Positions 27,513 through 37,190 of a stretch of DNA of 64,000 nt are shown here, piece by piece. Position 1 is the first letter of the stretch. Each line of letters starts with the position of its first letter. Below the pieces are notes generated by a model that had not been told where the DNA came from, ran no database searches, and saw only the letters and a program-made list of their open reading frames with translations. Made by a program: the position numbers and the translations under genes. The stretch lies in assembly GCF_026339875.1 (NCBI RefSeq), contig NZ_JAPEPZ010000004.1, positions 1-64,000 on the forward strand, in the 5' to 3' direction. This stretch comes from Streptomyces sp. NBC_01571. GTDB lineage: Bacteria; Actinomycetota; Actinomycetes; Streptomycetales; Streptomycetaceae.

Positions 27513-30035
27513 ATGAGCACGCGGTGGTTCTTCTCCTCGGCGCGCGTCGGTGCCGGCGCCTCGGCCGACGGCCAGGCGCTGCCCACATCGGTGCGGTTCA
27601 CCCGCGACATCGAAGGCCGCCACGAGGAGCCGCAGGCAAAGGGACCGACCCTGTCCCTGGTGGGACCGGGCGACGTACTGGGCTTCGACCGGTCGATGGT
27701 GCTGCGGGAGGAGCCGCCGCCCGGCACGGCCGACGCCGCGGAGAACGTCATGGCGAGCGTCGAGCTGGCGCACGCCGACCTGCCCTGGCTGCTGTCCCCG
27801 GGATCCGTACCGACACTGCCCGAACCCAGCCCGCAACCCTGGATCGCACTGATCGTGCTGGCCGAAGACGAGGCGGCCCCGCCGCGCGCCGCGAACCCAC
27901 TGCCCGTGCTCACCGCCCCCGTGGCCGCACTGCCCCCACTCGCCGAACGGTGGGCCTGGACCCATGTGGAGGCCCGGCTGCCCGACGACGTCACCGACGG
28001 CGAGCGCGCCCGGCGGCTCACCGAACAGGGTGCGCGCGACCACTCGGCCGGTGTCGTCGGCCGTCTGCTGTGCCCGCGCCGGCTAGCCCCCGACCGCGGA
28101 TGGATCGCTGCGGTGGTACCCGTCACCGCCGCCGGGCGGGACGCGGGCCTGAACACGGCACCCGGGGCGGCGGCGACCGCGGGCGCCTGGCCCGTCGCGG
28201 GCCGGGACACTGTCGACCTGCCCGTCTACCACTGGTGGACCTTCCGTACAGGGCGAGCGGGCACGTTCGAGGAACTCGCCCGCCGACTGCGCTTCCAGGC
28301 CGCCGCCGAGTCCGGACTCGGCACCCGGGTCATCGACGTCAGCCACCCCTGGCCCGCCGAGGCCCCCGCCGGTCCGGCCACCGTCGCTACGGACGGCGCA
28401 CTGCGGGCGCCCGGCACGGCGGCGCCCGAGACCTGGTCCGACCCCGCCGCCCAGGACCGCTTCCGCGCCCTGCTCCGCGAACGGGTCGACGCACCGGCCC
28501 TGCACCGCGCCGAGATCGTGGCGGCGGCCGACGAGGACGCCGCGGACCCGGACGTCATCGCCGTCGCCCCGCCCCTCTACGGCAGCCACCACACCGGCGA
28601 ACAGACCGTGCCCGCCGAGCCCGGCGCCTGGATGAGCAACCTCAACCTGGAGGTCCGCCGACGGGTCGCCGCCGCGCTCGGCTGCCGCTACGTGCAGCTG
28701 GAGCAGGAGTTCCTGATGGCCCGGGCCTGGGAACAGGTCGGCGAGATTCGGCAGGCCAACCGGCTGCTGGCGGCGAGCGAGCTGGCGGCCGTCGCCGCAG
28801 AGCGGGCCCAGCACAAGCATCTCGACCCGCTGGGACCCGCCGACCTGGTCACCGTCATGGCCCCGGTGAGCGGGCGCGTGCCGGTGTCCGCCACACAGCC
28901 GGACGCGGAGCCGACCACGCTGGCCGCCATGCTGGCCTTGGCCCACGACGTGCCGGCCGGCACGGCAAGTACCTCGTTCGTCCGGCTGACCCGCGCCAAC
29001 GGCGCGCTGGCCCGCCGCGCCCGGCGCGGCACGAACGGCGAGGTGGTCGCCGCCGAGCCGTTCCTCACGCAGAAGCTGAAGGGCCTGGGCATGATCGGCG
29101 ACGAGGCGTCCCCGGAAGCCGGCCTGCCGGGCGAACTACGCGCCGGGCTCAGCCCCATGCGGCTGCAGGTGCTGCGGATGGCCGACCGTGTCCCCGCCGA
29201 CGTCTGGGCAGAGCGCGCGGAGGACGACCGCCCGCTCCGGCCGATCATGGCCCATCCGAAGTTCACCGTGCCGATCGCCGGGGAACTGCTGGCCCGCTGG
29301 CCGGAATGGGCGCTGCCCGGCATCGGCGCGCTGCCGCCGGACACCGTCACCCTCCTGGAGACCAACCCCGAGTTCATCGCCGCGCTGCTGGTCGGGCTGA
29401 ACCACGAGTTCAACCGCGAGCTGCTGTGGCGGGAGTTCCCCACCGACCAGCGCGGCACCCCGTTCGCCCGGTTCTGGCCGGGCGACAGTGCCGACGTCGA
29501 GGAGATCGCGCTGTGGCCGCCGGACGCCCCGCTGGGCAGCCAGTTGCGCACCGGTGGCAAGGGCGATCTGGCGCTGCTTGTGCGCGGCCAGTTGCTGCGC
29601 CGCTTCCCCGGCACCGCCCTGCTCGCCGTTCGGGGAGTGAACGGCAAGCTGCCGCCGGCCTTCGACGGCGTGCAGGCCACTGCGCTGGCGTTGGACGAGT
29701 CCACCGTGCTCTACCTGTTCCCCGGCCTCGACGAGGAACGGGCCCGCGCCGAGGAATGGTTCTTCGTGTTCCGCGAACCGATGCGCGGCACCCAGTTCGG
29801 GTTCGACTCCGGTGACCAGCCCGCCGAGATGAGGACCTGGGCCGACCTCACCTGGGACGGCATCCACGTGGCACCCGCTTCATGTGTCCAGCTCGGCCAG
29901 GCGCCCGACGCGCCGACCCGGCTGTCCCCACCCGACCCACCGGTCTGGGCCCGGGACGCGGCCGACATGGCCCGCATTGCCTTCCAACAGCCCTTCCAAC
30001 TGGCCTTCCGGGCCACCACGTTGCTGAGCGGCTGA
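27513..30035 (+). CDS. 840-residue protein of unknown function
   Basis: The protein begins MSTRWFFSSARVG, has an early segment PGDVLGFDRSMVLREEP, a central helical part (LEVRRRVAAALGCRYVQLEQ, then EIRQANRLLAASELAAVAAER) and a C-terminal part with LVGLNHEFNRELLWREFP and WFFVFREPMRGTQFGFD. I do not recognise a named domain. Start ATG 27513 has GGGAG, 49 bp after the preceding stop; the next gene starts 31 bp after its end. Codon use is strongly coding; a 763-residue frame overlapping it on the same strand is a shadow. It is probably a cytoplasmic partner of the flanking giant proteins. Confidence 0.75.
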   Translation: MSTRWFFSSARVGAGASADGQALPTSVRFTRDIEGRHEEPQAKGPTLSLVGPGDVLGFDRSMVLREEPPPGTADAAENVMASVELAHADLPWLLSPGSVPTLPEPSPQPWIALIVLAEDEAAPPRAANPLPVLTAPVAALPPLAERWAWTHVEARLPDDVTDGERARRLTEQGARDHSAGVVGRLLCPRRLAPDRGWIAAVVPVTAAGRDAGLNTAPGAAATAGAWPVAGRDTVDLPVYHWWTFRTGRAGTFEELARRLRFQAAAESGLGTRVIDVSHPWPAEAPAGPATVATDGALRAPGTAAPETWSDPAAQDRFRALLRERVDAPALHRAEIVAAADEDAADPDVIAVAPPLYGSHHTGEQTVPAEPGAWMSNLNLEVRRRVAAALGCRYVQLEQEFLMARAWEQVGEIRQANRLLAASELAAVAAERAQHKHLDPLGPADLVTVMAPVSGRVPVSATQPDAEPTTLAAMLALAHDVPAGTASTSFVRLTRANGALARRARRGTNGEVVAAEPFLTQKLKGLGMIGDEASPEAGLPGELRAGLSPMRLQVLRMADRVPADVWAERAEDDRPLRPIMAHPKFTVPIAGELLARWPEWALPGIGALPPDTVTLLETNPEFIAALLVGLNHEFNRELLWREFPTDQRGTPFARFWPGDSADVEEIALWPPDAPLGSQLRTGGKGDLALLVRGQLLRRFPGTALLAVRGVNGKLPPAFDGVQATALALDESTVLYLFPGLDEERARAEEWFFVFREPMRGTQFGFDSGDQPAEMRTWADLTWDGIHVAPASCVQLGQAPDAPTRLSPPDPPVWARDAADMARIAFQQPFQLAFRATTLLSG

Positions 30036-30066
30036 CCACCGTGTCGAGGAAAGGAGCAGTGGGGAC

Positions 30067-33000
30067 ATGACCGACACGTTCGCCGCCCGCGCACAGCTGG
30101 ACCAGGCACGCACCGCCGCGGACACCGCGCGGGCTCTCGCCGAGGAGAAGGAGGCCGTGGTGCGGCGCCTGCAGGCGCACATCCAGGCCGGTCTCCCCGA
30201 TCCCGTCCTGGACCCGATTCCCAGCGCCCAGCTGCTCGCCGAGGCCGAGGCGGCCCTCCCGGACCTTCGGCGCACGGCCGACGAGACGAAGGGCCTGGTG
30301 GTCGAGGCGCAGGAGGAGTTGACCCGCGCCCTGGGCGAGGGGCAGGCGCTGTTCCCCGACGACAACACCGCGCCCATCGCGCTGCTCCCGGTGCGGGTGG
30401 AGACCATCTGGTGGGAGCCCAACACCCTGCGCGTGAGGATTTACCCGGACGACATCCTGCTCCCCCGATTCGACCCCGAACTTACCCCCGCCGAGGCCGC
30501 CGCCGGAACCGCGTATTGGCAGAATCCGGGCCCGGAAGCCTGGCAGAAGGTGCTCACCGAGCTGCGCCCGGCCCGCGCCTCCTGGGCGGTCCGCGCCTGC
30601 CGCCCCGGCGCTCCGGCGCCTGCCGTGCGTCCGGACGACCCGCGGGAGCATCGGCCGCGTATGGCGTGCATGCCCAAGCGCTGGCGTTTTCTCGGGCTGT
30701 TCGACGGCCAGGTGGTGGTGGACCAACTGGGCCGTCCGGTGCCGGACCCGCTGCCGATCGGCCTGCTGCGCTCCGAGGATGAGGGCTGGGAGACCGACTG
30801 GTTCGAAGCAGTCAAGGCGGGCATGGGCGTCGAGCTGGTTTTCCCGCCCGAGAACACCGAGAACCTGGACCAGTTGCTGGTGGTCGGCGTGCGCGACGAC
30901 GCCCCCGCGGACGGCGCGGCCCGGCTGCGCGACCTGCTGCACGGCCACCGGTTCGGCAGCGGGCTCGGCCTGTTGCCCTCAGGCACCTCCACCAACAACA
31001 CTCCGCGCGCCCGCTCCGGCTGGTCCTCGGCTCCCGCCCCTCCGGGCCCCGATCCCGACCCCGAGGCGGGGGAACGGCCGGTGGCCGACGCACTGGCGGC
31101 CGCGCTCGGCCTGCCTGACGCCGGGTTCCTGCGCGGCTGCTCCGGCGCCGCCGACACCGACCCGTCGGCGGTCGCCGCGCTGACCCTGCTCACCTGGCCC
31201 ACGCTAGGCAAAGGCTTCGCTGAGGCCGCGCTGACGACGATCGACCTGGGCACCAAAGAGGCGAGCGGGGTCGCCTCCGAGGGGCCCTGGCGCGCGGTCC
31301 GCGAGCACCTCGCCGCGCACGTCCGCGGCCGCGGGCCGCTGCCGATGCTGCGCGTCGGCCGCCAGCCGTACGGGGTCCTGCCCGTCACCGCGCTGGACGA
31401 CTGGCGGGCCGGACGCGTCGACGACGTGGACGGCGTGATCGCGCCCTGGCTGATGCAACTGCGGGAACGCTGGCGGGCGGCGCTGGACATGACAGTAAGT
31501 CAGGAGACAGGTGAGGAGGAGCTCGTCGTCCCGCGTGTCGAACCGGGCAAGCCGGTGGACCAGGTCGCGGTAAATGCGTTGCTGCGGCTGCCCGTGGCCA
31601 CCGGCCTGGCCATGCGCCGGATGGACGGGCCGGCGTTCGCCGTGCCGAAGACGCCCCGTGATCAGCCTCCTGCGCCGCTGGGCCTGCCCGGTCTGCCGCC
31701 GGACGGGATGGTGCGCTGGACCACGAGCGGTGACGGCTGGACCTCGCTCGGCTGGGGCCTGGAAGAGGCGACCGGCGTCCCGGGGTTCGTCACCCGGCTC
31801 GCCCCGGACCCGGTGGCGTTTCCGGCCCGGGCGACGGCCACGGCGGACTATCTGGGTGCGGTACGGGCCTTCCTGGCGGGCGAGCTGGAGGCCGAGGCGT
31901 ACGACCTTCAGTGGCCGGTGGAACTGTCCACGGGCCGGGAGGTCCCGCCTCGGCGCAGCACGTTCTTCGAACTTCTCCTCGTGGACGAGACGGTGGGGGC
32001 GGGACAGCCGGGCGAGGGGAACCAGCCAGGTGAGGGTGAGGGCGAGGGTGTGCCACCGGAGGACGGGGGGACGCCTGGGGTGGTCCCGCCGGACGGCGAA
32101 CCGGACCTGAGCGGTGTCCTCGACGCGCTGCTGTTCCTGCCCAACTGGTCCACCTTCCTGGACGACCTCGACCCCGGGGACGACCCTCTACGCCAGGCAC
32201 TGGCCGTCACCGGCGAAGTGGATCAACTCGTGGCCGACGTGCTGGAGGGCCTCGACGAGCGCCAGCGCACAGAACGCGTCGCGGCCGCCGCCGGTGCCGC
32301 GGGCGCGCTGTCCCAGCTTGAGCAAGCACTGCGGGCCCTCGCCGCCGTACCGGTGACCCGGCTGCCCGAGCTGCTGCTGGAAGTCATCGACGTCCACTCG
32401 CACCGCCTGGACGCGTGGATCACCTCACTGGCGTCCAAGCGTCTGGCCGAGTTGCGGGCGTCCGGCGCCGAGGGCGTCCGGTTCGGCTGCTACGGCTGGG
32501 TGGAGGACCTGCGGCCGCCGGAGCCGAGCGAGCAGCTCGACGTCGAGCTGGACGACGGGGCGACGACCGTCGAGCTGTCCGGGAAGGACGGCTACATCCA
32601 CGCCCCCTCACTGCACCACGCGGCCACGGCCGCCGTCCTGCGCTCCGGCTTCCTCGGCAACCCCGACGAGGAGAGCTACGCGGTCAACCTCACCTCCCGC
32701 CGCACCCGTATCGCACGCTGGCTGCTCGGCGGTGTACGGCAGGGGCAGAACCTGGGCTCGCTGCTGGGCTACCGGTTCGAACGGGCACTGCACGATGCCG
32801 AAGTGGACCATCTTGTCGAACGGTTCCGCCGGCAGTTCCCCCTTCCGGTCGTGCCCGAGACGCGGGCCCAGGACCCGGATGCGGATCTGTGGGCGCGCAG
32901 TGCGGAGGCCGTCTCCGCGCGCAACGTCGTCGACGGCATGGCCCTCGCACGGGCCGGGGCCGACGCGTCCGACCGGGTCAGTGTCATCGATGGGGCGCCG

Positions 33001-36000
33001 GTGGTCGCGTCGGAGAGCGACCGGGCGGCGGTGAACCCGCTGCTGGCCGACCTCACCGACGCGCTGGACGCGGTCGGAGACCTCGTGCTGGCCGAGAGTG
33101 TCCACGAATTGGTGGGCGGCAGCCCGATCCGAGCCGGCCTGACGGCCGACACCCTCGGCCGCAGCGAGGACGTGCCGGACACGTTCCGTGTCCTGTGCCC
33201 CCCGCACCGGGCCCGCGCCCTGACGCACCGAACGGCCGCGCTGCTCCCGGCCGAACCGACCGGGCCGACCGGCTGGGCCGCCGATCCGCTCGCCGCGCTG
33301 CAGCCCGCGCTGGAAGCCTGGGTCGCAAATCTGCTCGGCCCGGCGGCCGGCTGGACACTCGCCGGGCGACTCGGCGACGGGCAGCAGGACGCCCGCCCCT
33401 TCGAACTCACCGCCGACCTCCTCGGGTCGAGCGCGCTGAGCACCGTACTGGACGCGGCCGCGACTGAACCGTCCATGCTGCGCGGGGCGGTTCGGAGCGC
33501 GTTGGGTGTCGCGCCGAACACATCCGTCGAGTTCACCGGACCCGGCTGGAGCGGGCTGCGCGGCCGGGCGGCCCGGATCCGCTCCCTGCTTTCCACCGCG
33601 CAGCCGTTGCTGCCGTCGCACCTGCCCGAGGACCCGGGCGGCCGCTCGGTCGACACGGCGGGACTGCGCACCCGCCTCACCGCCTTCGCCGCGAGCCCAC
33701 TGGTGGCCGGACACCCCGCCGAGGCCAAGGTGCGCCAGCTGGCAGCGGAGCCGGTCGTGCCGGAGTCGGCCGACTCCTGGCTCTCGCGGGTCAGGACGGA
33801 ACTGTCCGAGGTGCTCGGCACGGACATCCCGCTGCTGCCCGCACTCACCGCCCCGGCCCCGCCACCGGCGGGGCGCGGCGGCCTTCCGGGCGCCGACATC
33901 GAGGACTGGCTGCGGCGCAACGCGGCGGTGCGGCCCGCGGTGCGCACTCTGCACGAGACGTTGCTGCTGGCCGGATCCAGGGCCGGGCGCGTGGAACGGC
34001 TGCGTGCCGCCCAGCATCCGACGACCGAGGGCGACGCCTGGATCGGCGGCACCTTCCCCGCCGGGCAGCGCCCGCCCGCCACCACTCACCTGGTCTGGCA
34101 CGCACCGGCCGACCTCACGCCGAACGCGGCCGTCACCGGCGTCGTACTTGACGAGTGGATCGAACTCCTCCCCGGTTCCGAGCAGCCGCCGGGACCCGAG
34201 CCGACGGCGCACACCGAACTGACGGGCGTCGCCTTCCACTACGACCGCCCGGACTCGAAAGCCCCGCACAGCGTGCTCATCGCGGTCCCCCCGGACCTGA
34301 GCCGCGGCTGGACCGCCGACGGCTTGATGCAGGTGCTGCGCGAGACGCTCGAACTGGGCAAACTGCGCGCCGTCGACTGCGACGACCTGCCCCTGCTGCG
34401 CTCCCTCCTCCCCGGCATCCGGATCTCCCAGCGGGGAGCGACCGGGCAGGCCCTGGCCAGGATCGAGACCCACAGGCCCCGCACCGACCCGGACGGCCCC
34501 TTCCGGCTGGAGCCCCGACACCGCGCCTCCGACGTCGAGTCCGGCCTGGCCGCCAAGGTGCACGACCCCCTGTGGCTGCTCACCCGGCAGTGGCAGTTCG
34601 GGGAGTTCACTGCGCAGGACGCGGGCTCTCCAGCGGTGGTCCGGATGACCGGCAGCAGCGCGCCCATCGACGCCTGGCGCCCGGCCGGGGCTACCGACTG
34701 GGTGCCTTATGAAGTCGGCCAAGGCCCGCTGGACACCCGGATCGAGGACGAGCCCGTCCAGGTCGACGAGCGGCTGCGCGCCGAGGGCGGGGCCGCCCTG
34801 TTGCGTATGTCCGACGACGCCGGGTTGCTCAGCGCCGCCCTCACGGCGCTGGACCCCCATCGGCTCCAGGCAGGCGAGGCGGACGCGAGCCTGATCGGCC
34901 TGCTCGACGGCCGGATGCCCGACGCGACGTCGGTGGCGGCGGCACTGGACGCGGGCACTTTCGACGGCGGACCGGACCCACGACTCGGCGAAGTGGCCGT
35001 GCGCTGGCGGCGCTGGTGGGACGCACAAATGGCGGAGCGCGGCCCGGACTGCTTCGACCCGCATCGACTCGAGTACGCCGCGGAGTTGTCCACCGGCGGT
35101 AGCGTGCTGCGCGCCGAGGAGTACCAGGGCGACGGCCTGGACTGGTACAGCCTGGACGTGCACCCCGACCTCGACATCGAGGCTGCACCGCAGGGGCGGC
35201 CACGCGCGTTCAGCGAGGAGGGTCTGCCCTCGACCGTGCGCTACGGCGGGCTGCCGGCCGACCGGTTCTGGGAGATGGAGGACGCACGGGTCGACCTGGG
35301 GGCGGCGGACGTGTCCACCCTCGACACCGGCCGCCTGCTCCTGATCTCGTTCGCCACGGTCTACGGCAACGACTGGTTCCTGGTGCCGCTGGAGGTGCCG
35401 ACCGCGTCCCTGACCATCATGGACAAGCTGCTGGTGCGCGATGTGTTCGGCCGCCACCACCTGGTCCGGCGCGCCGGACGGGACGACCCGTCCTGGTCGA
35501 TGTTCACCCTGAACAGTCCTGACCCGGACCACCCGGCGGCGTCCGGACTGTTGATCCTGCCCACCGAGCGCGGCCAGACCGGGCAGCCCCTCGAACACGT
35601 GGTCCTGGCCCGCGATGAACTGGCCAACCTGGCGTGGGCCGTTCAGCGCCATTATACCGATGGCCGCGGTGAACGGGTCGACCGCCGCGACCGCTGGGCG
35701 CGCGGCGTACCTCCCGAGCCGTCCGTGGCCGGGGAACTACCCGCGTACGCCGTGCAGACCGTCGTACCGGACTACTGGTTCCCGCTGGTCCCGGAACCGG
35801 TCCGAGCCGACCAGATCCGGTTCCGGCTGGCCACGCTCACCGGCCCCGGCCTCGACTCGCGGCCCGAGGGCCGGCTGATCGCCCCCGGACTGTGGCTGCA
35901 CGAGGAGGAGGTGCCGCGCGACGGCGCGTACGTGACCCGCCGCCCGGTGCTGGCCCGCTGGTTCGACGGCTCCTGGCACAGCTGGGTGCGCAGGGAGAAG

Positions 36001-36072
36001 GCCCCCGGCACGGGCGAGAGCTCCAGCGGACTCGCCTTCGACACGGTGCGGCCCACTGAGCCGTGGCCGTGA
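30067..36072 (+). CDS. 2001-residue giant protein of unknown function
   Basis: The first 100 residues are strongly alpha-helical and charged (AEEKEAVVRRLQAHIQ), likely coiled coil. LLPVRVETIWWEPNTLRVRI follows. TDWFEAVKAGMGVELVFPPE begins at about residue 246. A low-complexity acidic Gly/Pro linker (GEGEGEGVPPEDGG) lies near residue 660, and a C-terminal domain carries KVHDPLWLLTRQWQFGEF and ARDELANLAWAVQRHY. Such large proteins recur in my memory as uncharacterised bacterial and archaeal families, without an assigned role. AAAGGAG precedes ATG 30067. No signal peptide or membrane helix. A third-position GC bias over 6 kb and no break argue for strong selection on the full length. Confidence 0.8.
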   Translation: MTDTFAARAQLDQARTAADTARALAEEKEAVVRRLQAHIQAGLPDPVLDPIPSAQLLAEAEAALPDLRRTADETKGLVVEAQEELTRALGEGQALFPDDNTAPIALLPVRVETIWWEPNTLRVRIYPDDILLPRFDPELTPAEAAAGTAYWQNPGPEAWQKVLTELRPARASWAVRACRPGAPAPAVRPDDPREHRPRMACMPKRWRFLGLFDGQVVVDQLGRPVPDPLPIGLLRSEDEGWETDWFEAVKAGMGVELVFPPENTENLDQLLVVGVRDDAPADGAARLRDLLHGHRFGSGLGLLPSGTSTNNTPRARSGWSSAPAPPGPDPDPEAGERPVADALAAALGLPDAGFLRGCSGAADTDPSAVAALTLLTWPTLGKGFAEAALTTIDLGTKEASGVASEGPWRAVREHLAAHVRGRGPLPMLRVGRQPYGVLPVTALDDWRAGRVDDVDGVIAPWLMQLRERWRAALDMTVSQETGEEELVVPRVEPGKPVDQVAVNALLRLPVATGLAMRRMDGPAFAVPKTPRDQPPAPLGLPGLPPDGMVRWTTSGDGWTSLGWGLEEATGVPGFVTRLAPDPVAFPARATATADYLGAVRAFLAGELEAEAYDLQWPVELSTGREVPPRRSTFFELLLVDETVGAGQPGEGNQPGEGEGEGVPPEDGGTPGVVPPDGEPDLSGVLDALLFLPNWSTFLDDLDPGDDPLRQALAVTGEVDQLVADVLEGLDERQRTERVAAAAGAAGALSQLEQALRALAAVPVTRLPELLLEVIDVHSHRLDAWITSLASKRLAELRASGAEGVRFGCYGWVEDLRPPEPSEQLDVELDDGATTVELSGKDGYIHAPSLHHAATAAVLRSGFLGNPDEESYAVNLTSRRTRIARWLLGGVRQGQNLGSLLGYRFERALHDAEVDHLVERFRRQFPLPVVPETRAQDPDADLWARSAEAVSARNVVDGMALARAGADASDRVSVIDGAPVVASESDRAAVNPLLADLTDALDAVGDLVLAESVHELVGGSPIRAGLTADTLGRSEDVPDTFRVLCPPHRARALTHRTAALLPAEPTGPTGWAADPLAALQPALEAWVANLLGPAAGWTLAGRLGDGQQDARPFELTADLLGSSALSTVLDAAATEPSMLRGAVRSALGVAPNTSVEFTGPGWSGLRGRAARIRSLLSTAQPLLPSHLPEDPGGRSVDTAGLRTRLTAFAASPLVAGHPAEAKVRQLAAEPVVPESADSWLSRVRTELSEVLGTDIPLLPALTAPAPPPAGRGGLPGADIEDWLRRNAAVRPAVRTLHETLLLAGSRAGRVERLRAAQHPTTEGDAWIGGTFPAGQRPPATTHLVWHAPADLTPNAAVTGVVLDEWIELLPGSEQPPGPEPTAHTELTGVAFHYDRPDSKAPHSVLIAVPPDLSRGWTADGLMQVLRETLELGKLRAVDCDDLPLLRSLLPGIRISQRGATGQALARIETHRPRTDPDGPFRLEPRHRASDVESGLAAKVHDPLWLLTRQWQFGEFTAQDAGSPAVVRMTGSSAPIDAWRPAGATDWVPYEVGQGPLDTRIEDEPVQVDERLRAEGGAALLRMSDDAGLLSAALTALDPHRLQAGEADASLIGLLDGRMPDATSVAAALDAGTFDGGPDPRLGEVAVRWRRWWDAQMAERGPDCFDPHRLEYAAELSTGGSVLRAEEYQGDGLDWYSLDVHPDLDIEAAPQGRPRAFSEEGLPSTVRYGGLPADRFWEMEDARVDLGAADVSTLDTGRLLLISFATVYGNDWFLVPLEVPTASLTIMDKLLVRDVFGRHHLVRRAGRDDPSWSMFTLNSPDPDHPAASGLLILPTERGQTGQPLEHVVLARDELANLAWAVQRHYTDGRGERVDRRDRWARGVPPEPSVAGELPAYAVQTVVPDYWFPLVPEPVRADQIRFRLATLTGPGLDSRPEGRLIAPGLWLHEEEVPRDGAYVTRRPVLARWFDGSWHSWVRREKAPGTGESSSGLAFDTVRPTEPWP

Positions 36073-36101
36073 GACAGGCCGTGGCGGCCCAGCGCGTCGG
36101 T

Positions 36102-36290
36102 GACTGTCCCATTGACCTTCATCCCGCAAGTCTCGTCGTGTCGGACGGGACGCTCTCGGGCGTGATCGACTTCGGTGACATGTTCGCCGGTGATCCGGCA
36201 TGGGACCTCGCCGCCTTTCGGTTCTTCGACGCGCACGCGGACGAGGCGACGATCCGCAGCGCCCGCGGGCTGGCTGCTCTGAAAAAGAAG
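36102..36290 (+). pseudogene. Phosphotransferase (APH-like) fragment
   Basis: About 60 codons carry the catalytic end of an aminoglycoside/choline-kinase-like phosphotransferase: DLHPASLVVSDGTLSGVIDF, then GDMFAGDPAWDLA and a trailing ATIRSARGLAALKK. The N-terminal lobe and the catalytic loop start are missing. It begins just after the giant gene and abuts an oppositely oriented phosphoesterase fragment near 36288, so it is recombination debris. Confidence 0.6.
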
Positions 36291-36409
36291 TCCCCGGTGT
36301 CCACGACGAGGGCGCCCGCCGCGCACCGCCGGCGCAGCCCTTCCAGCAGGCTGCGCCCCTCGAGAACAGCGGAGTGAAAGTCGTTGGTGACGACCAGCGT
36401 CGCGGTCAT
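36286..36409 (-). pseudogene. Metallophosphoesterase N-terminal fragment
   Basis: From ATG 36409 with GGAGG upstream, about 40 codons read MTATLVVTNDFHSAVLEGRS and VVDTGDFF, the first metal-binding DxH and GD motifs of calcineurin-like/5'-nucleotidase enzymes. Homology stops at the phosphotransferase fragment. The start overlaps the stop of the methyltransferase relic (ATGA), so the two were once an operon. Confidence 0.5.
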
Positions 36410-37000
36410 GGCTGCCTCCGCATCGCGACCACGCGCAGCATGCCGGAGCCTGCGGCCAGAACTCCCGCTGGGAGATGCCGTCGACGTCCTCCCAGACCAG
36501 GCCGCCGCCGGCCGCGCCGCGGTCCTCCAGGGTGCGGCGGGGCACGGCGACCAGTCCGCGCTGCACCTTTCTGGTGGTGGCGAACACGTGTGAGGCCAGT
36601 GCCGCTGACAGTTCCCAGTCGAACGGCAGGATCGACACCGACACGCTGCCCTCGTCCAGCCCCGCGTTAAGGTCGACACCGCGGACGTCACCGATCGTGA
36701 TCCGCGCCCGCGGCCCGAAGGGCCGCAGCCGGTCCTGCAGGATGCCGCGCAGCCGTGCATCCCTCTTTACGGCCCAAATCCGGGAGCCGGACGCGGCCAC
36801 GGCCGCCGACACGTGCCCAGCCCCGTCCTACCTCCAGGACTTGCGTGGCGGCGTTGAGTTCGGCGCACTCCAACAGCCGGCCGGCGGTGTCCGGGGAACG
36901 CCAAGAAGTGCTGGCCGAACTCGCCGCGCACCGCAAAGCCGCTCTGCGCCAGACGTCGGCCGTACCGGGCCCACCAGGACCTGCGAGCGGTGCTCCGTCA
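36406..37000 (-). pseudogene. KsgA-like rRNA methyltransferase relic
   Basis: Joining three frames on the minus strand gives a SAM-dependent methyltransferase of the KsgA/Erm type: SGFAVRGEFGQHFLAFP, then AGRLLECAELNAATQVLEVG, then AAVAASGSRIWAVKRDARL, SVSILPFDWELSAALASHVF and finally GISQREFWPQ and LRVVAMRRQP. FGQHFL and VLEVG are the family hallmarks. It has at least three frameshifts. Such enzymes dimethylate adenines in 16S or 23S rRNA, and in antibiotic clusters can provide ribosomal resistance. An aminoglycoside-kinase-like fragment nearby is compatible with a lost resistance locus, but that is speculation. Confidence 0.6.
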
Positions 37001-37190
37001 CTGGCTGACTGTGTCGTCTGAGCCTGCGACATGGCAGGCACCTCCTTTCGAGTGTTCGCCGCCTGATGGGCGGTTCCACAAGGATGGGCTCAACTGTTCG
37101 GCTGTGGCGACGGGTTGGAGGGAGTCCCGCAGGAGTCCCGTCACCCGCAATCAGTCACCGGCCGTGCGCGGTGGGTGATTTGATGGATGG

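Noticed and set aside
27524..29815. A 763-codon frame overlapping the 840-residue gene on the same strand
   Set aside because: Its translation is Arg/Gly/Ala-rich with no domain pattern, while the other frame has the third-position GC bias and protein-like sequence; it is a shadow of high GC.
32608..35652. A 1014-codon minus-strand frame inside the giant 2001-residue gene
   Set aside because: It is antisense to a frame with strong coding bias and has repetitive Arg/Val/Gly-rich translation.
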